From assembly GCF_017876675.1 (NCBI RefSeq), contig NZ_JAGIOI010000001.1, positions 3,410,001 to 3,474,000 of the forward strand: a DNA stretch of 64,000 bases, in the 5' to 3' direction. Numbering within the stretch: the stretch's first letter is position 1; every line of letters starts with the position of its first letter. Source of the stretch: Arthrobacter stackebrandtii. GTDB taxonomy: Bacteria; Actinomycetota; Actinomycetes; Actinomycetales; Micrococcaceae. A program made the translations under genes and the position numbers. This document shows positions 52,031-61,549 of this stretch, piece after piece. The notes beneath the pieces were generated by a model. It was not told the origin of the DNA. It ran no database searches and saw only the letters and a list, made by a program, of their open reading frames with translations.

Positions 52031-53509
52031 GTGTCATTGCCGTCACCGGCGCAACCGGCTATATCGGGGGACGCCTTGTCCCCGTCCTCCTGGAACAGGG
52101 CCACGATGTACGGGTCCTGACCCGGCGTCGAAATGCCTTGCGCGATGTGCCGTGGAGCAAGAAGGTCACCGTTGTCGTTGGCGATCTGGCAGATTCACAA
52201 GCGGTCCGGGAACTGTGCGCAGGTGCAGAAGTCCTTTACTATTTGGCGCATTCGATGGGTGGCACCAAGGACTTCGGGCCGGTCGAGGAAAGGTGCGCGC
52301 AGGTGCTGGCAGCTGCAGCCAAGAACGCGGACCTGCAGCGCTTGATCTACCTGTCCGGGCTGCATCCCGACGGCGAGCTCAGCGCGCACCTCACTTCCAG
52401 GGTCAAGGTTGGTGAGATCCTTGAATCCAGCAGCGTCCCCACCCTGACCTTGCAGGCTGGACTGATCATCGGCTCCGGTTCAGCCAGCTTTGAAATGGTC
52501 CGCCACCTCACGGACGTACTGCCAGTGATGCCGGCCCCCCCGCTGGGTGTTGAACCAAGTGCAGCCCATCGCCGTGCGCGATGCCCTGCACTACCTCAGC
52601 GCGGCTGCAGCGCTGCCACCGGAGGTGTCGGGCCGCTTTGACATTGGCGGCCCGGAATCCCACAGCTATGCGGACCTGATGCGGCTCTACGCCGATGCTG
52701 CAGGAATTCGCCGGCCAAAGATCCTGCCCCTTCCTGTACTGACCCCTTGGTTGGCCGCCCAATGGGTCAACCTGGTCACCCCCATTCCGCGGTCCTTGGC
52801 GGTCCCCCTCGTCGAATCACTCCAACACGACTGCGTGATGCGCAACCATCACATAGACGCAGTGATAGCCCGCCCTGCCAACGGACTGACAGGATACCTG
52901 CGTGCGGTGGAACTGGCATTGGCCAAGATGCGCGAGGACACGGTGGAAACGACGTGGGTGAGCGCACACGCGCTGGAATCACCAGCAGACCCGCTGCCGA
53001 CAGACCCACAATGGGCTGGACACACGGTCTTTACGGATGTGCGTGAACGCGACACCCAAGCCCGCCCCGAGAGCGTTTTTAAAGTCATTCAAGGAATAGG
53101 CGGGGAGACCGGATACTACTCGCTGCCAGTGGCCTGGGCACTGCGCGGCCTCATGGACAAGCTGGTAGGCGGGGTCGGGCTGCGCCGCGGCCGGCGCAGC
53201 CGGGGAAGCCTCTCCCTCGGAGACGCCGTTGACTGGTGGCGGGTTGAAGAAATAGTGCCCGGTCAACTTCTGCGACTGCAAGCAGAGATGCGCGCCCCGG
53301 GCCGGGCGTGGCTCGAGTTCTCGGTCGCCCCCACTGTGTCTGGAAGCCGCTACACCCAGCGTGCCGTCTTTTTCCCCTACGGCATTCCCGGCCGTCTTTA
53401 CTGGCTGGCCATCCTGCCCTTTCACGGCCGGATCTTCTCGTCCATGTCCAAACGCATCACCATGGCGGCCGAGGAGATCGATCGCAACCTCCCACGGCAC
53501 TTGGAATAA
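52027..53509 (+). pseudogene. NAD(P)-binding / DUF2867 protein, frameshifted
   Basis: An extended-SDR-like protein with a C-terminal DUF2867 (START-like) domain. The first part MSVIAVTGATGYIGGRLVPVLLEQGH through DVLPVMPAP reads in frame to about 52535; the rest (QVQPIAVRDALHYL through EEIDRNLPRHLE) is in the next frame. The switch is in a run of seven C (52535-52541); six would give the normal protein of roughly 490 residues. All motifs are intact. The gene is coupled to tspO by a four-base overlap. Either a recent mutation, a phase-variable tract or an error. Confidence 0.85.
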
Positions 53510-53606
53510 GGAGCCACTCGGGGTCCGCGTCGCAGTCACTGGTCGACGCCCCCATCGTTCGGAGGCCCAATGCCATGGCACGCTGTGGTGGTCCGGGCAT
53601 GCCTAC

Positions 53607-54620
53607 CTATGAATCAGCGCCGGCAGGCCACGATGGGAACGCGGACTTCTCCTGCCTGCCCAGGCAACACGAGATTGAGCATGCACCAGAGCCCGGCCCC
53701 AATGCAGGTTCGCCCGTCACTGAAGGGGACTCCACAGCCTCCCCCCTGAGCTGGGCAGCACGTTCCAAAGCCGCGTCAACAAGACCGGCAACAAAGGCAG
53801 GATCAGTACCAACCGAATCAGCACGCAAAAACGTCATGCCCAACGCGGCCGCGCTCTGTGCTGCCTCTGTGTCGAGATCGTACTTGACCTCCATATGGTC
53901 TGAGACGAAACCCAAAGGGACAACAATGACACCCTCGATGCCCTCCGCCTTGAGCTCCTCCAGGCGGTCGTTCACATCCGGCTCGAGCCACGGCACATGG
54001 GGGGCACCCGAGCGGGAACAATAGACCAGCTCTGACTTCAGCGGTTGTTCCGAGCCGAGCTCCCCGTCAATCCAGTCGATCAGCTGTTCATGCTGATTGC
54101 GGTATCCGGCTGTCCATCGCTCCGACGCATCTTGCATGCTCTGGGGAATTGAATGCGTAACATACAGCAGGCGATGGCGGCGAGGATCAAGTTCGCCTAC
54201 TTCCTGTGCGAAGGCTTCGATGGCCCGACGGACACAGCCCAACTCAGCCTCAGCAAACCCAGGATGGTTGTAATACTGACGGATCTTATCGAAGGTGACT
54301 GGTATGCCTTCATTGGCCAGGGTTTCAATCGTTTGGGCAAAATCTTCACGGTACTGCCGGCAGGATGAATAGGAAGAATAGGCCGAAGTGTCAATGGCAA
54401 GAAAACTATTGCCTCCGGTCTCGGCGACGAAGTCCCGGGCCACATCGGTCAGGAACGGAGCCCAATTCCGATTCCCCCACAGGATCGGTGTTTTGATCCC
54501 ACGCTTTGCCAGTTCTTGCCGCAATGCTTGCAAGAGATTCTGGTTCTGCTCGTTGATCGGAGACTTTCCCCCGAAACCGTAGTAGTGCTCACCGACTTCG
54601 ACCAAGACGATAGAGGTCAT
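53607..54620 (-). pseudogene. hemH: Coproporphyrin ferrochelatase, N-terminally truncated
   Basis: Residues VGEHYYGFGGKSPIN onward match actinobacterial ferrochelatases (CpfC): the catalytic His in LLYVTHSIPQSM, VYCSRSGAPHVPWLEPD, VVPLGFVSDHMEVKYDLD, and a C-terminal CSISCC that supplies ligands of the family's [2Fe-2S] cluster. The first 40-50 residues, containing the conserved FGGPE segment and a metal-binding tyrosine, are replaced by MTSIVLVE. The ATG is immediately after the stop of an IS3 orfA, so the truncation is probably an IS-mediated deletion. Probably inactive. Confidence 0.8.
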
Positions 54621-54911
54621 CTACCGTTGTTCTTTCGCGAAGAACGCTGAAACTTTTTTTAGGAAGTCATTCTCCCGTTCGAGCTCACGCAGTCGTACTT
54701 CCATGGCCTTGTATCTAGCGGCATCCACGGGTGCATCAGGTTTCCGGTCGCCGCCTTCTTGGCCCTCACGGGAGAGCTTGATCCAGCGCTTGAGCGCGGT
54801 CAGAGAAATGCCAAGCTCAGCAGCTACAAGAGCTATCGGGCGGCCAGAGGATTCAGCCAAGGCAACGGCATCGGCTTTGAACTCATCGGAATAGGTTGGT
54901 CGAGAAGACAT
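54621..54911 (-). mobile_element. IS3-family transposase OrfA, without OrfB
   Basis: A complete 96-residue OrfA with the helix-turn-helix FKADAVALAESSGRPIALVAAELGISLTALKRW and the leucine-zipper tail MEVRLRELERENDFLKKVSAFFAKEQR. The OrfB integrase that should follow is missing: the next base is the truncated hemH frame. The outer end of the element lies near 54940 (TGTCTCACATCAG region) where the YbdK pseudogene is cut. It cannot transpose by itself. Confidence 0.9.
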
Positions 54912-54953
54912 GGGAACAATCCTTTCAAAGACTGTCTCACATCAGTAATACAC

Positions 54954-56004
54954 CTCAGCGAGACCAGCTCTGCCGTGTAGGGCGAAAGCCTGGCGTTGGC
55001 GGTCTGCCCCGGACCAGTCCGCAGGAGTTGCTCGGCCAATGCTGTCACGATGGCAAGGTCACCGGATGCTTTCAAGGCCTGACGTGATTCGGCCAGCAAC
55101 ACCTGAACAACCTCCGCGGCTGGTGCAAGCCTGAGCTCGACCGGATGAAGCAATGCACCGTCAAGGCCGTGTCGTGCCGCATGCCATAACGCCGCATCTA
55201 ACAATTCAGGACCCGGCACCAAGGCCAAAGCCGCAGACCGGCCCATGGAGGTGGCGACCAGTGCCCGCCCCAGCAAAGCCAGCAGCAGCGTCGTGGAGGG
55301 CTCCAACTGGCATCAGCAACCCGTATTCCCACTGTGGGCTGGTGGCATGAAAGCCGGGCGGACCATGAAATGGATCCCTTGTCCGCGGTGACGCCGGTGC
55401 CGATCAGCGCCTTGGTCCTGCGGTCGTAGCCCGCTGCATCGATAAACGTTGGTGGACATCCTGCAGGTGTCCACCGCCGATACTGAATGGTACGCCAACT
55501 GGAGAACCTGTTGTCCTGGCCACACCAAAACGGCGAGTTTGAGGACATCGCCAACAAGACTGGCAACCACCGGCGCAGATAGTTCAACTCACCAATGGCG
55601 GCATTGCGATCCGGGACTCCCACATGGATGTGCAAACCGTTGATATGGTGCTCGAACGCCGGTTCACCAACGCTGTCGGAAATAGCCGCGTACCGACTAT
55701 CGTCGGTCACGTTGGCCTCCGCCGGGTTATCAAACGGTGTACCGACCCCAGCGACCGAAACACCTTGGCTCTCGGCGCACCTCACAAGGGCTTCCCGGAA
55801 ACCCCACAACGCGTCGACCGCCTCCTGAAACGATCTCAACACAGGCGACGCGTACTCCAACTGAGAGCGTAGAAACTCGCTCTGAACCACACCCCGGGCA
55901 GAATCAAACCCGTGGAGGTCGCATCGAACATCCGCCGCGACAGGGACCGGCGTCAAAGATACACGGTCCAGGAAAACGAACTCTTCCTCAATCCCAAAGG
56001 TCAA
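54954..56004 (-). pseudogene. YbdK-type carboxylate-amine ligase pseudogene
   Basis: A glutamate-cysteine ligase family 2 protein (GCS2/YbdK). LTFGIEEEFVFLD starts it (TTG 56004, GGGAGG upstream), then VGTPFDNPAEANVTDDSRY, HIHVGVPDRN, SSNSPFWCGQDNRFSSWR and ALSWS-like sequences. Near 55308 one T is missing and the frame changes to EPSTTLLLALLGRALVATS, ending at the IS3 element. Frameshift and insertion both inactivate it. Confidence 0.85.
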
Positions 56005-56124
56005 CTTCGTCGACGCACCTCCCGTCCGGTCCGGTCTTGATCACTTCTGGAGTTAACCGCCGCCCAACCACCTGTGCCCAGTGGACGGTACTGGCCATTG
56101 AACCACCAAAATTGTTCTCCCGCC

Positions 56125-56544
56125 CTAACCGGGTAAAAGCATTTGAAAACCACAATGGCATCGCAAAACATCCGTGGACAGGCGAACGTAATGTGCATCG
56201 CTGAGACCAACGTCATCATCACCGACACCCGTGAGATGCAAGCCAGTGCGCACCATGGGTTCACCACAATGAATGTAATAGCGACTAGACTTCATCACGC
56301 CGCGTTGCGTATCAGAAAGGGTAAGGAAACACGCCACTGCCTGCACCGAGGCCTTCAGCGCGTAGCAGGATCCGCACTTGCGGCAGCTGTACTCCACCAT
56401 CACCCAACCGTCGAGTCGGGGGACCACAGACTGGATGGATTCGACCGTCACATAAGTAGCTGTGCGGCAGTCGGAACAAGTGACGAGTGAACCGGCAATG
56501 GCAAGAGAATTCTCGGTGCCGGCTGGACGCGGATCGATCATCAT
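56125..56544 (-). CDS. Double zinc-ribbon protein of unknown function
   Basis: A 139-residue soluble protein with three cysteine clusters: LVTCSDCRTATYVTVESIQSV, SCRKCGSCYAL and HCGEP, then a final RCHCGFQMLLPG. It matches a small, unnamed family common in Arthrobacter, probably zinc-binding. A strong AGGAGG lies six bases before the first ATG (56544). The larger frame to 56799 is not used. Function unknown. Confidence 0.75.
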   Translation of the reverse strand: MMIDPRPAGTENSLAIAGSLVTCSDCRTATYVTVESIQSVVPRLDGWVMVEYSCRKCGSCYALKASVQAVACFLTLSDTQRGVMKSSRYYIHCGEPMVRTGLHLTGVGDDDVGLSDAHYVRLSTDVLRCHCGFQMLLPG

Positions 56545-56859
56545 TGCACACCTCCTCATCAGTTCAATGCCCCACGTGCCCGCCGAACCACGACTGATCG
56601 ACAACGCAAATAGATTCAATCCACCCATGTTGTTCGGTTCCGCACCGCCACAGGTGCCTCCATTCCCGTGTGCCAAGGAAACCAACCAGCAGATGATGAG
56701 AAAAATATTGGCCCCGTTCATATGAACTGTCCGCGGCGCGGAGCGGAGCGGAAGGGGGCGTGGGATGAGGAGACGCTCCCATGGTTTTGGGGCGGTCATC
56801 CACAGTGCTTGCGGCGTGCGATGCGGGCACAGGGGCCGCCCATCGCCTGCCCTCAGGAG

Positions 56860-57699
56860 CTAATGTGGCCGGTCGGCCCCTGGTTCCTGCGGTGCCTCGT
56901 CCCTGCGCTCCTTGATCAATTCCTTGTTGCGCAGCAGGCGCAGTGCGGTCACCAGCAGCAGGCCGCCGAGAACGTTCAACGGCAGGGTGTACGCGAACCA
57001 GCCCAGCCAGTCCAGGTAGCCGACTGGTGCGCCGGCATGGATGGCACCGAAGATCAGCAGCGAATCCAGGATGGAATGGAACAGCTGCAATCCGGCCAAG
57101 AGAAATCCTCCGGCAATGGCGGCAGCCATCTTGGCCGGATCAGAATCGGTACCGTGTTGCATGCGCGTCATCAGCGTGATGGTGCTGCCGCCCAATACGG
57201 ACAGGGCCACGGACTGCCACGTGAACCCCGCATCCACGAAGTGCGTGGCGGCTTCATGAAGCTCAACTTTCCATTGAGGAAAGGCCTGAACCACAATCCA
57301 CATGAAGGCCCAACCTCCCGCCAGGTTCATCACCAGCGTCCCACCCCACAACTTGAAGAGCTGGGAAAAATTGGCTTCCTTGGCTGCCACGGCCATGATC
57401 GGGACCAGGAAACCCTCCGTAAATAATTCACTCTTGGCCAGCAGTAGGGCAATGAATCCAATGCCAAACGCCAGCCCGGCCAAAAGGTGATCATGCGTCT
57501 GGTGCAGGACGGCCAGATAGGCCATCACGCCAACCCCGATTTCAAGCCCGCCAAAGGCACCAGTCACCAGGATCGTTGTCCATGACCGGGCAAGGCGCTG
57601 GGCCCCCTCCTCCACGATGCGGTCAAAGGACTCCTCAATTTCTTGCTCGACCGGCCCGTCGTTGTCCCCCAGCTCCCGCCGGCGGCCATCCTCATTCAT
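56860..57699 (-). CDS. Formate/nitrite transporter family channel
   Basis: A 279-residue FNT protein with six membrane helices. VTGAFGGLEIGVGVMAYLAVL starts the core, then LLLAKSELFTEGFLVPI (omega-loop region), LWGGTLVMNLAGGWAFM and GGFLLAGLQLFHSILDSLLIFGA with the central histidine. A hydrophilic N-terminus of 50 residues (EDGRRRELGDNDGPVEQEIE) is a variation. These channels move formate, nitrite or hydrosulfide; the anion cannot be told from sequence. Confidence 0.87.
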   Translation of the reverse strand: MNEDGRRRELGDNDGPVEQEIEESFDRIVEEGAQRLARSWTTILVTGAFGGLEIGVGVMAYLAVLHQTHDHLLAGLAFGIGFIALLLAKSELFTEGFLVPIMAVAAKEANFSQLFKLWGGTLVMNLAGGWAFMWIVVQAFPQWKVELHEAATHFVDAGFTWQSVALSVLGGSTITLMTRMQHGTDSDPAKMAAAIAGGFLLAGLQLFHSILDSLLIFGAIHAGAPVGYLDWLGWFAYTLPLNVLGGLLLVTALRLLRNKELIKERRDEAPQEPGADRPH

Positions 57700-57765
57700 C
57701 ACGGACCACAATCTGGAACAAGCAGGCGGCTGTGGAATCAATCACGGGCGTGGCCTTTCGGGATC

Positions 57766-57805
57766 TTCGTGCTAGCATCAAGAAGTTCGTGTCAGTATCA
57801 GGAAG
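57766..57805. repeat. Two 20-bp tandem repeats upstream of the FNT gene
   Basis: TTCGTGCTAGCATCAAGAAG and TTCGTGTCAGTATCAGGAAG are adjacent and identical at 16 of 20 bases. They lie 65-105 bp upstream of the FNT start and about 90 bp before the small ORF/YihY start. Tandem sites of two helical turns suggest cooperative regulator binding. Confidence 0.4.
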
Positions 57806-57890
57806 TAGGGGCTGATAATTTCACAGTAGCCCCACATCCGCTGTGAGTCAGCCCCCTGCGGGTTCCGGTACTGCGCGGTAGTGTCGTTGC

Positions 57891-57980
57891 ATGAGACACT
57901 CAGAGAATTCGGTTGCTGAGGCCACTGCCGATCTCGCCGACGCACTAGTCCGGATGAGCCCGGAATACCTCAGCAGGTGA
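57891..57980 (+). CDS. Short ORF overlapping the yihY start
   Basis: A 29-residue frame, MRHSENSVAEATADLADALV..., that ends in TGA at 57978 overlapping the GTG (57977) of the YihY gene. The peptide is amphipathic and acidic. There is no clear ribosome site. It could be a small protein or a leader that couples translation to the next gene, or simply chance. Confidence 0.3.
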   Translation: MRHSENSVAEATADLADALVRMSPEYLSR

Positions 57981-59103
57981 CACGGCTGCGGGCTGAGTCC
58001 TGGAAATATGTGGGCAAACGTTCCCTGGCCACGTTCAGTGCGGAGGGCTGTACCGACTTGGCCGCGTCCCTGACGTACTACGGCATCTTGTCACTATTCC
58101 CAGCCATCCTCGCCGTAGTATCCATCCTGGGCCTGGTGGGCCAGGGCGAAGAATCCACCCAGGTGATGCTTGACCTGGTGGGTGAGCTGGCCGATGAATC
58201 CGTAGCTGAAACCCTCGGCCCAACCGTGCAGCAACTCTCCGGCTCCCCAGCAGCCGGGTGGACCTTCTCACTGGGCTTGTTCACGGCCCTGTGGTCCGCT
58301 TCCGGTTTTGTTGGTGCATTCAGCCGGGCCATGAACCGGCTCTACGGCATCGCTGAGGGCCGCCCCGTCTGGAAGCTCCGCCCGTCCCTGCTGCTGGTAA
58401 CCGTGGCAACTGTGATCCTTGTAGCCATCATTGCCCTGCTCCTGGTCATCTCCGGCCCCATCGCCCAGGCTATAGGTGACGCAATAGGCCTCGGCGATGC
58501 TGCCGTGACCGCCTGGAATATGGCAAAGTGGCCGGTGGTCGGTGCCCTCACCATTGCACTCATAGCCGGGTTGTACTACTTTACCCCCAACATCCGGCAG
58601 CCGAGGTTCCGGTGGATCAGTCTCGGAGCAGCCATCGCACTGACCACCGCCGTGCTGGCCTCGGGCGGATTCGGGATCTACCTGGCCAACTTTGGCAAAT
58701 ACGCCAACACCTACGGCGCCATAGCCGGGGTCATCGTGCTGCTGCTGTGGCTGTGGCTGTTGAACCTGGCCCTGCTTTTCGGGGCGGTGGTGGATGCAGA
58801 GATGGAACGCGGTCGGGAGCTCCAAGGCGGCATCCATGCAGAGGCCCAACTTCAACTACCACCACGGGACATCAGCGCCAGCCTAAAAAACGGGGCAAGG
58901 AACAAGTGCTGGTGGCCGAAGGGCGGGACCTCAGGCAGCAGCTCGCCCCGGAGCCGGGAGCGGACCCAGCCAAAAGCGGCACCGAACTGCGTGCCCTGCT
59001 CTGGCTCGCCGGACTCGGCGCTGCCGCAGCCGCGATCGCAACCACACGCCGCCGGCGCAGCAACCGCACAGCCACACACCCTCCCACCGCGCACCAGCAG
59101 TGA
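57977..59103 (+). pseudogene. YihY/BrkB membrane protein, late frameshift
   Basis: A membrane protein with six helices of the YihY/virulence factor BrkB family. CTDLAASLTYYGILSLFPAILAV, SASGFVGAFSRAMNRLYG, PNIRQPRFRWISLGA and YGAIAGVIVLLLWLWLLNLALLFGAVVDAE are the hallmark blocks, all intact. At a run of six A (58885-58890) the frame is lost; seven A would give RGKEQVLVAEGRDL and the normal Ala/Arg-rich tail ending at 59103. Since only the cytoplasmic tail is affected, the protein may still work, or the indel may be an error. Confidence 0.85.
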
Positions 59104-59107
59104 TCCT

Positions 59108-60339
59108 GTGCGGCATTTTGATCTTGCCATCATCGGGACCGGATCCGGTGCCACCTTGCCCGGTCCCGAGCTGGCCCACCTGAGCATAGCGATCGTGGAG
59201 GAAATCCACTTTGGCGGCACCTGACTGAACGTTGGCTGTATTCCCAGCAAGATGTGTATCCACCCCGCAGAGTTGGCCGATGCCGGCCGTCACGGCCGGG
59301 CATTGGGTGTCACCTCAATGCTCAATGCTGTGGACTGGCCAGGCATCCGCGACAGGATTTTTGGCCGGATCGATGCTCTTGAGGCCACCGGCCGGGCCTA
59401 TCGCGAAGGCCCCGAATGCGGCAACGTGAGCGTTTTCCCCGGGCATGGCCGTTTCAATGCACCGAAACAGCTGAACATTTCCCTGCCCCACGGTGCCAGG
59501 CAGGTAATCACCGCAGACCGCTTCGTTGTGGCGGCCGGTTCCCGTCCGACCGTGCCGGACATTGCAGGACTGGGCGATCCTTCGCTCACATCTTCTCCTC
59601 CTTCGGGGTGGCCGTGACACAGACTGTCCGGGCCCGGCTATGCTGCGCAGTCAGGACACGGATATCTCACAGCTCTTCACCTCGGAAGCAGCCGCACGCT
59701 ACAGCGTGCACCTTGAGACGTCGGTGGCCCGCGTCCGGGCCAACACATCCGGCGTCGTCCTTGAATATAGAGACACTTGACGGGCTATCTACTGTCGCCA
59801 CGGAGCTGTTGCTCATCGCCACCGGACTCACACCGAATGCCGACCGGCTGGCCGTGGATCGGTATCACGGCACCAGTGTGGAGGGAATCTTTGCCTTGGG
59901 CGACATCTCCGGCTCCCACCAGCTCAAACACGTCGTCAACCATGAGTCCCGGGTGGTCAAGCACAACCTGATCCATCCAACGGACTTGATCGCGGCTGCT
60001 CACCGGTTCGTCCCTGCCGCCGTGTTCTCGGACCCGCAAATCGCCTCCATCGGACTCACCGAACAACAGGCTGCCGGCCGGGGCGTTAGCTATGTGGCGA
60101 TAGTGCAAAAGTACGCTGACATCACGGCAGATTGGGCCAGAAGACACAGTGCATTTCCTGAGCGTGCTGGCCGCCCCGGACACGGGCACCTGCTCGGCGC
60201 CCATGTGATTGGCCCGGAAGCAGCGACCATCATTCAACCCCTCACTCAGGCCATGTCCTTTGACCAGAGCGCGCATCAGGTGGCCCGTGGACAGTACTGG
60301 ATCCATCCAGCCTTGAGCAAACTAGTCGAGAACGCCTAG
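59108..60339 (+). pseudogene. Mycothione reductase pseudogene
   Basis: A class I flavoprotein disulfide reductase of the mycothiol system. FDLAIIGTGSGA begins the FAD fold, then LSIAIVEEIHFGGT and LNVGCIPSKM. Between these two the first redox cysteine codon is TGA (59222-59224). VVAAGSRPTVPDIAGLG follows. The NAD-binding fold is lost by deletion near 59580. LLLIATGLTPNADRL and FALGDISGSHQLKHVVNHE are in another frame than SEAAARYSVHLETSVARV. The C-terminal interface (GAHVIGPEAATIIQPL) is present. Multiple lesions make it a pseudogene. Confidence 0.88.
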
Positions 60340-60408
60340 TTGGGCCTGCCCGAACCCCATACCAGCCCCAGCACCGGCCGCCAACAGCAAACCCGGCCAC
60401 CGGGTCCG

Positions 60409-60618
60409 TCACATCTTGCGCAGTGCCGTCCCCTTGTGCACGGCGATGTGGTCAGTTGCGTCACTGTGAATTTCATACTGCGGCTCGTCATCGCTGCAGT
60501 GGCGCGTGTACCCCTTGAACTGAAAATCATGGGTGTGAACCTTGGTGATCGTGCCCGCAACTTTTCCGGCCTCGGAATTCCACTGCACATGGTCCCCCAC
60601 AGCGAATTTGTGTCTCAT
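60409..60618 (-). CDS. DUF2945 (Tudor-like) protein
   Basis: A 69-residue soluble protein reading KFAVGDHVQWNSEAGKVAGTI and YEIHSDATDHIAVHKGTALRK. These are the conserved parts of DUF2945, a small SH3/Tudor-like domain found in many soil bacteria and fungi. Its role is unknown. It appears intact in an otherwise decayed stretch. Confidence 0.85.
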   Translation of the reverse strand: MRHKFAVGDHVQWNSEAGKVAGTITKVHTHDFQFKGYTRHCSDDEPQYEIHSDATDHIAVHKGTALRKM

Positions 60619-60742
60619 CTGTCCTCATTCCTTACTCAGGTTCCTGAAGCTGCTAAATAGAGTCGGGCGGTCGACACGGCGGCACCTCAAAGCCAGGACG
60701 CCCATCCGTTTCACCCTCCCTGGCCTTGAGATCGTCCTGGGT

Positions 60743-61075
60743 TTACCCGTCCGCACCGGCAACCAACGTGGCTGCCACCTTGATCTTCTCAATCATGGAT
60801 TTCTCCTGCTCCTGATTCTCCTGGAGCAGGTGTGCCACGTCCAGGGCACCGGTGGCTTGGGCGCAGATGATAAAAGTTTCATAGGCGGCCGTTTCACAGT
60901 GCTCCATGACCAGTGCCCCCGCCATCACGACAGAGTCCACCAGCGACTGTTCAGTTCTGCCCGCAGAAGACGTGACGTGCCTGGCCAACGCCTTGGTGGC
61001 AGGGGTGGAGGCGAGACGGGCGTGGTCATCCAGCAAGGAAAAGCATTGTTTCAGGTTCTCAATGTGCTTGAACAT
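60743..61075 (-). CDS. DUF892/YciE ferritin-like protein, N-terminally short
   Basis: 110 residues that match the second half of YciE/DUF892 ferritin-like proteins: HIENLKQCFSLLDD, then ALVMEHCETAAYETFIICAQATG, and LLQENQEQEKSMIEKIK. The full domain is about 165 residues and supplies four helices; the first 50 residues here are missing and no remnants are seen upstream. Stress-induced in other bacteria. It may be a fragment, or the start may be a recent alternative. Confidence 0.65.
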   Translation of the reverse strand: MFKHIENLKQCFSLLDDHARLASTPATKALARHVTSSAGRTEQSLVDSVVMAGALVMEHCETAAYETFIICAQATGALDVAHLLQENQEQEKSMIEKIKVAATLVAGADG

Positions 61076-61153
61076 TCTGTACCCGAAAAGCTGTTGCTGG
61101 TGTTGGCTAGGCGAGTTATGGTCAAAGGAGTCTGGCGGGGAACGCTTTTCCCG

Positions 61154-61340
61154 TTAGCGTTCCAGTGACAGGATCGGTGCTACGTGGGGATTTGGGCTTT
61201 GCACCCTTTCTTCGCCTGTGAGGGAGATTTCCTTCGTTATTGCATCAAGGAAGCGGATGACGATGTAGCGTCCTTCGGTGGCCAACATTGCCGCTGCGTG
61301 GAATCGCTTGGCCTGCTGGCGCCCCACCGTGCCCGCAGCC
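61154..61340 (-). pseudogene. C-terminal fragment of a MarR regulator
   Basis: The reading TVGRQQAKRFHAAAML then VIRFLDAITKEISLTGEE closely parallels the last 50 residues of the MarR protein at 40810-41400 (VGRQQSKRFHAAARL, VIRFLDDMTQEISLTNE). The winged helix is gone. It is a paralogous or duplicated tail, adjacent to a transporter gene as its relative is. The rest of 61340-61549 has no recognisable gene. Confidence 0.75.
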
Positions 61341-61549
61341 TGGTGTGCTGTTGAGACTGGCAGCAGTGCGCTGGACCAGGACCAGCGGAAGAATGGACCT
61401 TTCAGAGGCATCACGCGGCACCGGTGCACATTCTTGTCGACCGCCGGGGCAATGCACACCGGGACCAGAACTTCACCGTTGAGCAGGGCTGGAAAATGCG
61501 CAGGGCAGAACGGGGCCTGTGCTGCGGCGGCCGGGAATAAACTTGAGAG

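Noticed and set aside
59222-59224. Selenocysteine at the redox cysteine of mycothione reductase
   Set aside because: The same gene has lost its NAD fold and changes frame; a nonsense mutation in a pseudogene is simpler. No selenocysteine gene is seen in the window. Kept as a check in the findings.
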